DNA of 9,320 nt from Bdellovibrionaceae bacterium UBA2316. GTDB taxonomy: Bacteria > Bdellovibrionota > Bdellovibrionia > Bdellovibrionales > Bdellovibrionaceae. Positions 1 to 6,110 of this stretch are shown one piece after another; position 1 is the stretch's first letter, and every line of letters begins with the position of its first letter. The translations under genes were made by a program, and so were the position numbers. Below the pieces are notes generated by a model that was given only the letters and a program-made list of their open reading frames with translations, was not told the DNA's origin and ran no database searches. The stretch lies in NCBI GenBank assembly GCA_002345205.1, contig DDVI01000006.1, positions 1 through 9,320 on the forward strand, written 5' to 3'.

Positions 1-24
1 AGTTCAGCCGTGCTCTTCCGATCT
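1..24. other. Residual Illumina adapter at the contig edge
   Basis: The first 24 bases closely match the TruSeq read-2 adapter. The last 15 bases, GTGCTCTTCCGATCT, are identical to it, and the bases before them (AGTTCAG) match after a small gap and mismatch. Native sequence therefore starts at about position 25. This matters for the leftmost gene, whose apparent last residues and stop codon are encoded by adapter. Confidence 0.93.
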
Positions 25-390
25 ATTTAGGCTATCTTCAACCAGCTCCGCTCTGCTCCCCACAGAAAACCCGGAATCCCCCTTTTTGAAGTAGCGGCGA
101 TAAAGCGTGTCGCCGCGACCAGCCGCAAAGTAGGCTGGACGAACATAGTGCTCGATTAGGTGTTGCAAATAGTTGTCGGGCCTTCCGCGCTTCGCAAAGA
201 AGAGGAACAACGCCAAGAAAAGCGTTGTTCCCCACACCATGAGATAGCGAAAGGACGTAGCCCCGAAAACAAGGTTCGTGACCGCAAGGTTCATGAAGAT
301 CAAAAGCAGATCGGATAGTTCATATCCGAAAAGTTTTGATTTCATTTCCAAAGCTCGCGGGACTCGGCTTGTTAGTAGTTCATCGTCCAT
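4..390 (-). CDS. traL: TraL-like type IV secretion/conjugation protein, 3' end artificial
   Basis: This is a small inner-membrane component of an F-type conjugative type IV secretion system (TraL/VirB3-like), thought to act in pilus assembly. The N-terminal soluble part (about residues 1-24, with RVPRALEMKSKLFGYELSD) resembles the start of F TraL, where a P-x-x-L stretch precedes a WFG-type motif. Two close hydrophobic segments follow (about 25-45 and 47-66), then a basic stretch (KRGRPDNYLQHLIEHY) as in TraL. F TraL is about 91 residues; about 122 native residues are seen here. The apparent tail RSEEHG and stop are translated Illumina adapter, so the true C-terminus is unknown and the gene is partial. 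The start ATG at 390 has an AAGGA ribosome site. The gene lies 12 nt behind the pilin gene, the same order as traA-traL in F. Confidence 0.8.
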   Translation of the reverse strand: MDDELLTSRVPRALEMKSKLFGYELSDLLLIFMNLAVTNLVFGATSFRYLMVWGTTLFLALFLFFAKRGRPDNYLQHLIEHYVRPAYFAAGRGDTLYRRYFKKGDSGFSVGSRAELVEDSLNRSEEHG

Positions 391-402
391 TGTTCACCAT
401 CC

Positions 403-690
403 TTAGCGAACCGTTTGGGCGATGAAGTCCACGATGGCCTGTGCGCCGAAGCCGAACATACAGCCAAGCACCGCATAGATGATGTGCTGCTTGGCGTTCG
501 GATTTCCCGTGAAGAACGAGATTGCGGCAATCGCAATCCCAATCACGGAAAGAAGCGGCAGGATCACTCCTGTCAGCTTCGACTTGATCCCGATGAGACT
601 GGATTCGAGACTGGCGTGTGCGAAGTCTGGAACCAGCATCATCGAAAAGACCATGAGGCCAAAGAGAATCAGATATTTTTCGTTTTTCAT
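403..690 (-). CDS. traA: VirB2/TraA-like conjugative pilin precursor
   Basis: This is a 95-residue major pilin of a type IV secretion/conjugation apparatus. A signal peptide (residues 1-26, ending in AHA before Ser27) precedes a mature part of about 69 residues. The mature part has two hydrophobic helices (about 42-60 and 69-92) joined by a short polar loop (TGNPNAKQH), the layout of VirB2/TrbC/TraA pilins. The Gly-rich second helix (AVLGCMFGFGAQAIV) fits the family. I chose the ATG at 690 because AAAGGAG lies directly in front; the frame is open further upstream, but those extra 35 residues are basic and would spoil the signal peptide. The TraL-like gene follows after 12 nt. The mature length is close to that of VirB2-type pilins. 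The family call is by pattern, not by alignment. Confidence 0.82.
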   Translation of the reverse strand: MKNEKYLILFGLMVFSMMLVPDFAHASLESSLIGIKSKLTGVILPLLSVIGIAIAAISFFTGNPNAKQHIIYAVLGCMFGFGAQAIVDFIAQTVR

Positions 691-697
691 TTTAGCT

Positions 698-717
698 CCT
701 TTTGAAAAAATCAAAGG
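698..717 (-). promoter_or_regulatory. Hairpin that can pair the pilin ribosome binding site
   Basis: In the minus-strand RNA, CCUUUGA and UCAAAAGG can pair around a loop of five U. The stem is seven base pairs with one bulged base. The 3' arm carries AAAGG, the core of the pilin Shine-Dalgarno sequence, so folding would hide the site. The stem is weak and A/U-rich, so a role in controlling pilin output is inference only. Confidence 0.3.
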
Positions 718-754
718 AAAGCTCAAATGATCGCGCAGATGGATTCTCGAAAAT

Positions 755-1180
755 CTACGCCGCCTGATCGAACGATTCAGGCTCCGGCAAATCATTTGCG
801 CGGGCCGAAGGTTCGGGGTGGATATTGACGTAGATAGGCTTACTCAAAAGATCGAACTCAAGCTCGATAACGCCTTTGATAGAATCGACGGTGCCACTGC
901 CGACGATGTTCCAAAAATATTTTGTGCGAGCTTTGGGACTCTTGTTCGGCTCCCTGGTCATCACGAGATACTTGGAGGGATCGTCTTTGTGGGGAAGGAT
1001 GTAGTACCGATCCCACGAAAACATCCACAGCCGAAGGCTGAAGATATTTTGACCATCTTTGAGATAGGCCATGCCTACGCTCTTTGTTTTCTTGATTTTT
1101 CCATTGCTGTCCTGTTGCTCTTGATAGACTTGAAAACGAAAGTATTGGCTGGATTCTTCGCTAGTATTTTGATTTTTCAT
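755..1180 (-). CDS. Conserved-looking hypothetical protein of the tra operon
   Basis: This 141-residue protein is one I do not recognise. It has no signal peptide and no membrane segment, so it is probably cytoplasmic. The N-terminus is polar (MKNQNTSEESS). The middle (about 12-122) looks like a compact beta-rich fold with many aromatic residues (FRFQVYQ, SLRLWMFSWDRYYILP, KYFWNIVG, IELEFDLLSKPIYVNI). The tail is Pro/Glu-rich and probably disordered. The pattern VGMAYLKDGQNIFSLRL faintly recalls DUF736-like proteins found in conjugation regions, but this is not a firm match. The start at 1180 is chosen because AGGGGAAC lies in front of it. The gene follows the sigma-like gene after 10 nt, so the two are co-translated. 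A 64-nt gap separates it from the pilin gene. Confidence 0.7.
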   Translation of the reverse strand: MKNQNTSEESSQYFRFQVYQEQQDSNGKIKKTKSVGMAYLKDGQNIFSLRLWMFSWDRYYILPHKDDPSKYLVMTREPNKSPKARTKYFWNIVGSGTVDSIKGVIELEFDLLSKPIYVNIHPEPSARANDLPEPESFDQAA

Positions 1181-1190
1181 AAGTTCCCCT

Positions 1191-1478
1191 TTAGGCCGCA
1201 AGGCCATTTTTTAACTGATAAATTTTTGCCGACTTACCCGTGACAGGTAAGCCCGCGTGTTGAAGTAGTCTGACTCTCAAGTGGTTGATTGCTGATTCGA
1301 TCAAGGCATCGGTGGACTGCCAACTTAGTCCGATGCGATTGGCAATTTCTTGGATGCTCATATCCTGCCAGAATCGCATTTCAATGACGGCCTTTTGTTT
1401 GTCAGACAGGTAGGCCAATGCCTCACAAAGCTGTCCGAACTGTTGATGGCTCAACGCTGCGGGCTTCTTTAGGAGCAT
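1191..1478 (-). CDS. Sigma-70 region 4-like HTH regulator
   Basis: This 95-residue protein carries a single helix-turn-helix of the sigma-70 region 4 type at about residues 22-71. LSDKQKAVIEMRFWQDMSIQEIANRIGL is split here as LSDKQKAVIEMRFW and DMSIQEIANRIGL, with the second part as turn and recognition-helix start. SWQSTDALIESAINHLRVRL follows, matching the usual L-x-x-x-Q-x-x-V-I-x-x-R-F pattern. There is no region 2, so it cannot act as a complete sigma factor. It more likely binds DNA or touches RNA polymerase as a small regulator. The ATG at 1478 has a perfect GGAGGA ribosome site. The gene overlaps the 49-aa gene before it by 10 nt and precedes the 141-aa gene by 10 nt. Its position as second gene of the tra operon suggests feedback on transfer gene expression (inference). 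Confidence 0.75.
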   Translation of the reverse strand: MLLKKPAALSHQQFGQLCEALAYLSDKQKAVIEMRFWQDMSIQEIANRIGLSWQSTDALIESAINHLRVRLLQHAGLPVTGKSAKIYQLKNGLAA

Positions 1479-1618
1479 ACGTCCTCCTTCTGATAGTCCT
1501 TGCGGATCGAAGCGGGTTTATTGAACTCAAGTCGTTCCCATTGCTCTAGTCCGTCCTCGTGAGGCCGGAGCAGCCATGCTGGAATCTGGCAAAGCCAGCT
1601 CATAAATTTTTTGACCAT
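1469..1618 (-). CDS. Small 49-aa protein, first gene of the tra operon
   Basis: This is a short protein (MVKKFMSWLCQIPAWLLRP at the N-terminus, then a charged half) that I do not recognise. The first 18 residues are hydrophobic with Trp, Cys and Pro and could attach to the membrane. The rest is polar and rich in Glu and Lys. I chose the ATG at 1618 because GAAGGAGG stands at ideal distance. An in-frame ATG at 1666 would add 16 residues, but it has no ribosome site and lies inside an inverted repeat and the predicted promoter. The stop overlaps the start of the sigma-like gene by 10 nt, which implies translational coupling. It could be a leader peptide or a small regulator. Confidence 0.55.
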   Translation of the reverse strand: MVKKFMSWLCQIPAWLLRPHEDGLEQWERLEFNKPASIRKDYQKEDVCS

Positions 1619-1636
1619 GTGGCCTCCTTCTTTTTG

Positions 1637-1654
1637 GAGAGCTTCATTGCTCTC
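1637..1654 (-). promoter_or_regulatory. Leader hairpin before the 49-aa gene
   Basis: GAGAGC and GCTCTC form a perfect six-pair stem with a six-base loop just upstream of the GGAGG site of the first tra operon gene. Three bases (1652-1654) are shared with the larger inverted repeat at 1652-1676, so in RNA the two stems would exclude each other. Confidence 0.35.
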
Positions 1655-1676
1655 TTGAAAAGACATATTTCAAGAG
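1652..1676. repeat. Perfect 9-bp inverted repeat at the tra promoter
   Basis: CTCTTGAAA and TTTCAAGAG are perfect complements separated by seven bases (AGACATA). The repeat covers the predicted -12 element and start point of the tra promoter, and also the unused in-frame ATG at 1666. It may be an operator for a repressor, or one arm of an RNA switch together with the hairpin at 1637-1654. Confidence 0.55.
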
Positions 1677-1685
1677 GCACACCAA
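1668..1685 (-). promoter_or_regulatory. Candidate sigma-54 promoter of the tra operon (weak)
   Basis: The minus strand reads TTGGTGTGCCTCTTGAA. The -24 part is TTGG and the -12 part is TTGA, with the right 10-base gap between GG and the G of the second box. It deviates in the last base of the GC pair and in the CACG half of the -24 box. The start point would be near 1658, giving a leader of about 40 nt to the ATG at 1618. The palindrome at 1770-1787 would be centred near -120. Confidence 0.35.
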
Positions 1686-1713
1686 CATGGCAGACCACGC
1701 GCAAACTGCTATT

Positions 1714-1725
1714 ATCGTTTACGAT
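1714..1725. repeat. Short inverted repeat ATCGT-TT-ACGAT
   Basis: ATCGTTTACGAT has five-base arms and a two-base centre. Its arms resemble those of the nearby operator palindrome but with tighter spacing. It lies between that operator and the tra promoter, and may be a degenerate secondary site. Confidence 0.3.
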
Positions 1726-1769
1726 TTTCTATTTCTGATATTTTTAGAGCGAGAATAGTTATCGAGTTT

Positions 1770-1787
1770 TGATCGTGGTTACGATCA
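1770..1787. promoter_or_regulatory. Operator/enhancer palindrome, copy 1 (tra operon)
   Basis: TGATCGTGGTTACGATCA fits TGATCG-N6-CGATCA exactly. The symmetry extends one more pair on each side (positions 1769-1788), giving eight-base arms. It is one of three exact copies in the window, all intergenic or at a gene's final codon. It lies about 120 bp upstream of the predicted tra start point, which suits an enhancer for an NtrC-type activator. Confidence 0.7.
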
Positions 1788-1840
1788 ACGCAGATGAGGA
1801 AGTAAATAGAAATCAGATAGTTATGGAAAAGTCGGAAATG

Positions 1841-1865
1841 CGATCAGTGTTTGGTTTTACGATCA
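1841..1865. promoter_or_regulatory. Two directly repeated half-sites of the palindrome
   Basis: CGATCA, the half-site of the palindrome, occurs at 1841-1846 and 1860-1865 in the same orientation, 19 bp apart or nearly two helical turns. Both lie in the intergenic stretch before the tra operon. They may add binding strength, but single six-base matches arise by chance and the evidence is moderate. Confidence 0.3.
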
Positions 1866-1893
1866 CTCATAGATGGCGTGACAGCGATTGAGA

Positions 1894-3624
1894 TTAAATC
1901 AAAGTGAGAGCTGGTTTAGGAAACATTCTGATGCCCATTGAGAGGCATTTTCCTTGAATAGCCTTTGAATTGTAGGAGTTCGTAATCAAAACCGTATTCT
2001 GGAGCGTGAATCCACCACGCTCAATTACATCCAATCCAGAATCAGATGAGCCATAAAGATCGAAGTCTGAGAGGAGAAGGCAGTCCGGCAATTTCTTTCT
2101 GTTATTCCGCACCCAATCGAGCGCGGAATGTGAATCGAAAAAGTGCTCCACGGCTACATTGATTCCCTGAGCCTGAATCTTCGTTTTCCATATTTCATGT
2201 ATCGAGGGATCGTCGTCGAGAATTAGTAGATTGGGCTTACTGGACAAATCAATCTCGCCCACGATACAGCCAGGTTGTTCGGCCATAGGCAAAGAGATTA
2301 GAACTTCTGTTCCGAATCCTTCGTTAGAAATGATTTTGAAGTTACCATTCCATTGACGAACGATTTCTTTGGCGTAGTAGATACCGAGTCCAGACCCATT
2401 CTCTTTACCAAAAGAAAATCCCTTTTCTCCGATTTTTTGAAGTGCTTCATTGGGGATTCCACTTCCAGAATCTTGAACGGAGACAATGACATTTCTTTCC
2501 TCAACGAAGATTTTTAAGAAGACGGAATCCGCCTTGGCTTCGACCGAATTATCAATCAAGTTTGAGAGCGTTCGTTTTAGTTCATCTTCTTGAATCGCGG
2601 CAAAGATCATTCTTGCATCTGGCAAAAGTTGAATTCTAAAATTGATCTTCTCGGATGAGTATTGAAGCCTCTTTTCCTCGAAGACCTCATGGATCACGGG
2701 AAATATCAGTGTCGGCGAAGGTGCCTTGGCGGAGGCTTCTCTAGCCATAAGAGCTTTGTTCTTATCCACAAGGCCGCTTGCGACCTCGCGTATTCTTTGA
2801 ATGGCTCGATCCAAAAGAAGCCGAGTGGCATCGGGCATCCCGACGGTTGAATCAGACACTACTTTCAAGGTATTCAGTGGGGATCGAATATCGTGAGCCA
2901 CGCGAGCGGCCATCTCGCCAAACATGATTTTACTTTCGTTTTCAACGGCGTGTTTTCGGGAAAGATCAATTTCCTTCCGCTTTGCATTCCACCATTCAGC
3001 AAGAAATGGAAACTCCTGCCTTATGATTAACGGCGATCTTTCACTTTCGACAAGTTCGGAAAGCGCATCTTTGATGAACTTTTCACGCCTTCTGTATTCT
3101 CGTCCTTCGACGCGCTTTATACTGAGGAATAGAATCAGCACAAAACCCACAAAGAGCAGCACGGTTCCGGCAAATGCCTTTACCAAGAAGGATGAGTGAA
3201 TGTCGAAAATCAAGAGAAGTTCGGGTCTGTGGCTGATTCTATAGAAGGTCTTTTTATCGAGGAATCCGCTATCGGCAACTTTGATCTTGCCTGGCTCTAT
3301 ATCCTGGGACTCAAAGGTAGAAATTGAGGAGCCAAACTCGATAAGGCGTTGAGGAGGTGTCGTGGATGTATCAAGCAGTACGACACCTTTTACGAACTGA
3401 GAAGACATGAGGACGCGTTGATTTTTGGTGATGGTAGTTAGTAAATTTCCCTCTTGAATTGCTACCGTTTCTGATTGCAGCCAACTTCCGACAATTTCCT
3501 CCCCAACCGATGAGAGGTAGAAATCGAATATGAGATAGATTGCGAGGGTTGTAAAAGCCAAAGCAAAGGTGACAATTCCGATTGCCCTGGTTGGCCGTAA
3601 AGAACGGGCGATCCTTAGAGGCAT
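1894..3624 (-). CDS. Membrane-bound hybrid histidine kinase
   Basis: This 576-residue sensor kinase is anchored by two membrane helices (about 14-36 and 148-169) that enclose a periplasmic sensor part of about 110 residues with no family I recognise. A linker follows, then a HisKA domain with H-box ARVAHDIRSPL (phospho-acceptor His244). The HATPase domain has an N-box (N355, N359), G1 motif DSGSGIP (385-391) and G2 motif GSGLGI (410-415). A C-terminal receiver (about 464-576) has acidic D470-D472, acceptor Asp520, Thr548 and Lys570. The receiver ends six residues after Lys570, so its last helix is missing or very short. The gene overlaps the YcaO-like gene by 10 nt and is last in the operon. 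Its likely partner is the NtrC-type regulator encoded first in the same operon. The solute-binding protein may present the ligand to the periplasmic part (inference). Confidence 0.92.
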   Translation of the reverse strand: MPLRIARSLRPTRAIGIVTFALAFTTLAIYLIFDFYLSSVGEEIVGSWLQSETVAIQEGNLLTTITKNQRVLMSSQFVKGVVLLDTSTTPPQRLIEFGSSISTFESQDIEPGKIKVADSGFLDKKTFYRISHRPELLLIFDIHSSFLVKAFAGTVLLFVGFVLILFLSIKRVEGREYRRREKFIKDALSELVESERSPLIIRQEFPFLAEWWNAKRKEIDLSRKHAVENESKIMFGEMAARVAHDIRSPLNTLKVVSDSTVGMPDATRLLLDRAIQRIREVASGLVDKNKALMAREASAKAPSPTLIFPVIHEVFEEKRLQYSSEKINFRIQLLPDARMIFAAIQEDELKRTLSNLIDNSVEAKADSVFLKIFVEERNVIVSVQDSGSGIPNEALQKIGEKGFSFGKENGSGLGIYYAKEIVRQWNGNFKIISNEGFGTEVLISLPMAEQPGCIVGEIDLSSKPNLLILDDDPSIHEIWKTKIQAQGINVAVEHFFDSHSALDWVRNNRKKLPDCLLLSDFDLYGSSDSGLDVIERGGFTLQNTVLITNSYNSKAIQGKCLSMGIRMFPKPALTLI

Positions 3625-4547
3625 AACCGCTCCAACTTCCCACCAACAAAGGGCGGTTGATTCTCAAAGTAGCAGCGATGAACGGCGATGAGATCATCCA
3701 TTTGGTGCGGAACTTGTTCGTCAATGAAAAGGCGTGGAAGATAGGTCGTGTCTGTTCCTTCTTGGCATAGGCGATCTTCGAGAATTTTCTGACCAGCTTC
3801 ACTATTGCCGAAGAATGAAAGCCGTTGTTCATAGAATGTGGACGGGATGCGATTATTTTCTCGCATTCTCGATACTGCGACGGCATGACGATACAACTCG
3901 CAAAGTGCCCGATACTCCGTTTGATTTTCCGAAGTAGTTGGCCCACAGGCCCCGCCAGAGACAACACCGTAAGGCCGCAGGAACAGAAAATATAGCTTTA
4001 CCGAAAGGCCGAGAGATGGGTCAATTTTCGGTTGCACGAGCTTAATTTCCTCAGCTTCTACATAGCGATCTATCTGTTCCAGTAGATTCTTAGATAAAGC
4101 CGAGGCCCTACTTCGATCATAAACGGAAACCTTATGGGCCAGGTTGGGCCTGTCCCACCAAGAAGCCCAAACATAGCGTTCGACAGCCTCTTCAAATGCG
4201 TTTTTCCGTGCTATCTCTTCCGGCCTATCCGAAATTCCTTTTGGAAAGGCGGCAAATCCGTCTGACCGCTCTGTTGAGCAGGATTTCAAACCGCGACGGT
4301 ATCCGTCAGAAAAGGCATATCGTTCCGCTCGCTCCACTAGGCTTTTCAGAACTGCCACCGAAGGGTCTGAGTCCATACCCGTATAGATAAACTCAGAAAT
4401 CGTTTCGGTACTTTCTTTATCGAAAGAATTAGCCAGGATAGTCGCGCCAACTTCGCTGACTTCAATACGCTTCGGAAGAGCGTTGCGCTCTCTTAGCTTC
4501 AAAGTGAAGTCGGTTAGAAAGGAAGAACTATCCCTCGTTTTTGTCAT
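3615..4547 (-). CDS. YcaO-family protein
   Basis: This 310-residue protein shows three successive YcaO-like motifs. They are DSDPSVAVLKSLVERAERYAF-type sequence at 59-79 (E-x-x-ERY), SDGFAAFPKG with ARKNAFEEAVERYVW at 95-127 (Ala-rich turn then E-x-x-x-ERY), and CGPTTSENQTEYRALCELYR at 201-220. YcaO enzymes use ATP to activate peptide backbone amides, giving azolines, thioamides or amidines; the Glu-rich motifs bind Mg-ATP. The Pro-rich tail of azoline-forming YcaOs is absent, and no E1-like or dehydrogenase partner gene is near. The start at 4547 forms an ATGA overlap with the solute-binding protein stop; an in-frame start at 4571 is possible but lies inside that gene. The end overlaps the kinase gene by 10 nt. 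Its substrate is unknown. A peptide signal of this operon is a natural guess, but this is speculation. Confidence 0.78.
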   Translation of the reverse strand: MTKTRDSSSFLTDFTLKLRERNALPKRIEVSEVGATILANSFDKESTETISEFIYTGMDSDPSVAVLKSLVERAERYAFSDGYRRGLKSCSTERSDGFAAFPKGISDRPEEIARKNAFEEAVERYVWASWWDRPNLAHKVSVYDRSRASALSKNLLEQIDRYVEAEEIKLVQPKIDPSLGLSVKLYFLFLRPYGVVSGGACGPTTSENQTEYRALCELYRHAVAVSRMRENNRIPSTFYEQRLSFFGNSEAGQKILEDRLCQEGTDTTYLPRLFIDEQVPHQMDDLIAVHRCYFENQPPFVGGKLERLCL

Positions 4548-6097
4548 CTGCCTACCTTGAACACCTGCCAAGGGGCCGGAGACGTAACCGCGAAAGGAAG
4601 CTCCGCCAGCAAAGAACGATCTCTCGCAGCGAAAAATCGCCGAGGATGAGCATACACATTAAACTTCGCATCCTCGAACAAGTATCTGTTGGCCTTCGCA
4701 TACGCCTTGGTATCATCTTGCATTTCCGCGATGAGGACTTGTAGCTTCGGATCATCGGCGACGTGTTGAAGTGCCTTATGGAGATTTGGAGTAAAGAGCA
4801 TTTTCATATCGCCAGAAGGATCAAGTGCCCAGAATCCAGAGCCAGCATTGAAAACGCTGATCTTCCCCTTTGCAAAAAGGTCTGCCGCGTCTGAGCGAGA
4901 TGCCGCAATGATTGGCTCCTGTGGAATTTTCGTAAGGGCTTTGAGTGTATCCCTAAGAATTTGAAAGAACAGAGCGTTCTCTTCTGACTTGGTATATCCC
5001 CAAGAGATAGGCACCTTTTCAAAGTGAGATTTGCAAGTTACTTTGTCTTTCTCGGTCAAGGCTTGTCCATCGAGTAGTTCCGTTTGACTGAGGTAGCCAG
5101 GAAGAATTTTAGTGAAAACTCCAGGCTCAGGGGTTTGGCCCGTGATTTTTAGATAGGACTGGCGAAACGCTTCCGCGAAATACTTGCGACATTTCTTTTC
5201 CTGAAATGGCTTGGTATTTTGATTCAGTTGCACGACAGAAAAGCGCGATGCCGGAAGATAGCGCGTGGCGAATTGCCCTTCTACGTTTTTGATCTCAGCC
5301 GGAGAAAACATGGACTCGTTTCCAGCCAGCACCGCAGTTTTCGGAATCTGCGCAAGTTGTTTTGTCACCTCTGAGGCCACAAGATACTCAAACTTGATGG
5401 AATCGGGCGCGTTCACTCCTTCAATTTTCCCTGGCTTACGCTTAGTGAAAAGTAGCGCATCTTTTCCCGTATTTGCTATTTTGTAATAGCCGCTTGCAGG
5501 AATGGTTTCGCAGGAAATTTTATTCGTCTTTTGATCTACGCATTTACGCGGAATGACCGAAAAGAGTTCAAGGCAAAATCTGAAAAGTGGATGCTTGACA
5601 GGGCGATTCAGAGAGATCGTTACCAGATTTCCTTTAACCACAATTCCCGATGGAAAGCTCTTAAGCGGAGCTTCTGATTTTAGCCACGAGTCCAGGCCCG
5701 CGATGTTTTCAATGACAGGAAACTTAGGGCGAGTATAAGCCATCCGTACAACGGAAAAAGCTACATCATCTGCCGTAATGTCTGAGCCATCATCAAACTT
5801 TAGACCGCTTTTTACGTTCCAAGAAATGATTCTCTTTTCTGGGTCGTATCCGAAAGAATCTAAAAGCTGGCTTTTAAGCTGATTATCTTCAGAGGCTTCC
5901 AGTGGCGTTGCATAGATCATTCGCGCTACGGGCATATTGGCTGTATTGTCGGCTTCAAGCGGATCAAACGATGTTGGCCCAGAGGTTTCAGTGATGACAT
6001 AAATGTAGGGATCGACTGAAGCCAAAGAATCAGACTGGTCAGACATGAATCCTCCAATGAACAGTAGCATACAAAAAATTACTGATTTTGGCTTCAT
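4544..6097 (-). CDS. Family-5 extracellular solute-binding protein (oligopeptide/nickel type), orphan
   Basis: This 517-residue periplasmic binding protein of the SBP_bac_5 (OppA/DppA/NikA) family is preceded by a signal peptide ending near residue 26 (SLA before SV). Family marks are SFDPLEADN (43-51), a motif ISWNVKSGLKFDDGSDITAD (91-110) followed by DVAFSV, and ETIPASGYYK (197-206), which stands where the GTGPY loop of the family is found. Such proteins bind peptides or metal complexes and normally feed an ABC permease. No permease or ATPase gene is seen; the neighbours are a small secreted protein, a YcaO protein and a histidine kinase. It may therefore serve as ligand receptor for signalling rather than uptake. 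The start at 6097 follows AGGGATC, 13 nt after the small secreted gene. The stop overlaps the YcaO start (ATGA). Confidence 0.88.
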   Translation of the reverse strand: MKPKSVIFCMLLFIGGFMSDQSDSLASVDPYIYVITETSGPTSFDPLEADNTANMPVARMIYATPLEASEDNQLKSQLLDSFGYDPEKRIISWNVKSGLKFDDGSDITADDVAFSVVRMAYTRPKFPVIENIAGLDSWLKSEAPLKSFPSGIVVKGNLVTISLNRPVKHPLFRFCLELFSVIPRKCVDQKTNKISCETIPASGYYKIANTGKDALLFTKRKPGKIEGVNAPDSIKFEYLVASEVTKQLAQIPKTAVLAGNESMFSPAEIKNVEGQFATRYLPASRFSVVQLNQNTKPFQEKKCRKYFAEAFRQSYLKITGQTPEPGVFTKILPGYLSQTELLDGQALTEKDKVTCKSHFEKVPISWGYTKSEENALFFQILRDTLKALTKIPQEPIIAASRSDAADLFAKGKISVFNAGSGFWALDPSGDMKMLFTPNLHKALQHVADDPKLQVLIAEMQDDTKAYAKANRYLFEDAKFNVYAHPRRFFAARDRSLLAELPFAVTSPAPWQVFKVGR

Positions 6098-6110
6098 CCA
6101 TAGATCCCTG

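Noticed and set aside
763..781. CCTGA...TCAGG inverted repeat
   Set aside because: Short arms inside coding sequence with no U-run on the minus strand; not a convincing terminator or operator.
818..1243. Long plus-strand open frame of 141 codons
   Set aside because: It is antisense to the 141-aa and sigma-like genes, has no ribosome site and looks like a shadow frame.
1619..1666. Upstream ATG start for the 49-aa protein
   Set aside because: No ribosome site, and the ATG sits in the loop of a perfect inverted repeat upstream of the predicted transcript start.
1688..1703. Sigma-54-like box on the plus strand (TGGCAGACCACGCGCA)
   Set aside because: The GG-N10-GC spacing fits, but the box lacks TT before GC and no plus-strand gene follows; the next gene to the right is on the minus strand.
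1679..1893. Possible intrinsic terminator after the hybrid kinase gene
   Set aside because: I searched this stretch and found no GC-rich stem followed by a U-run; it holds only the palindrome, half-sites and promoter region of the tra operon.
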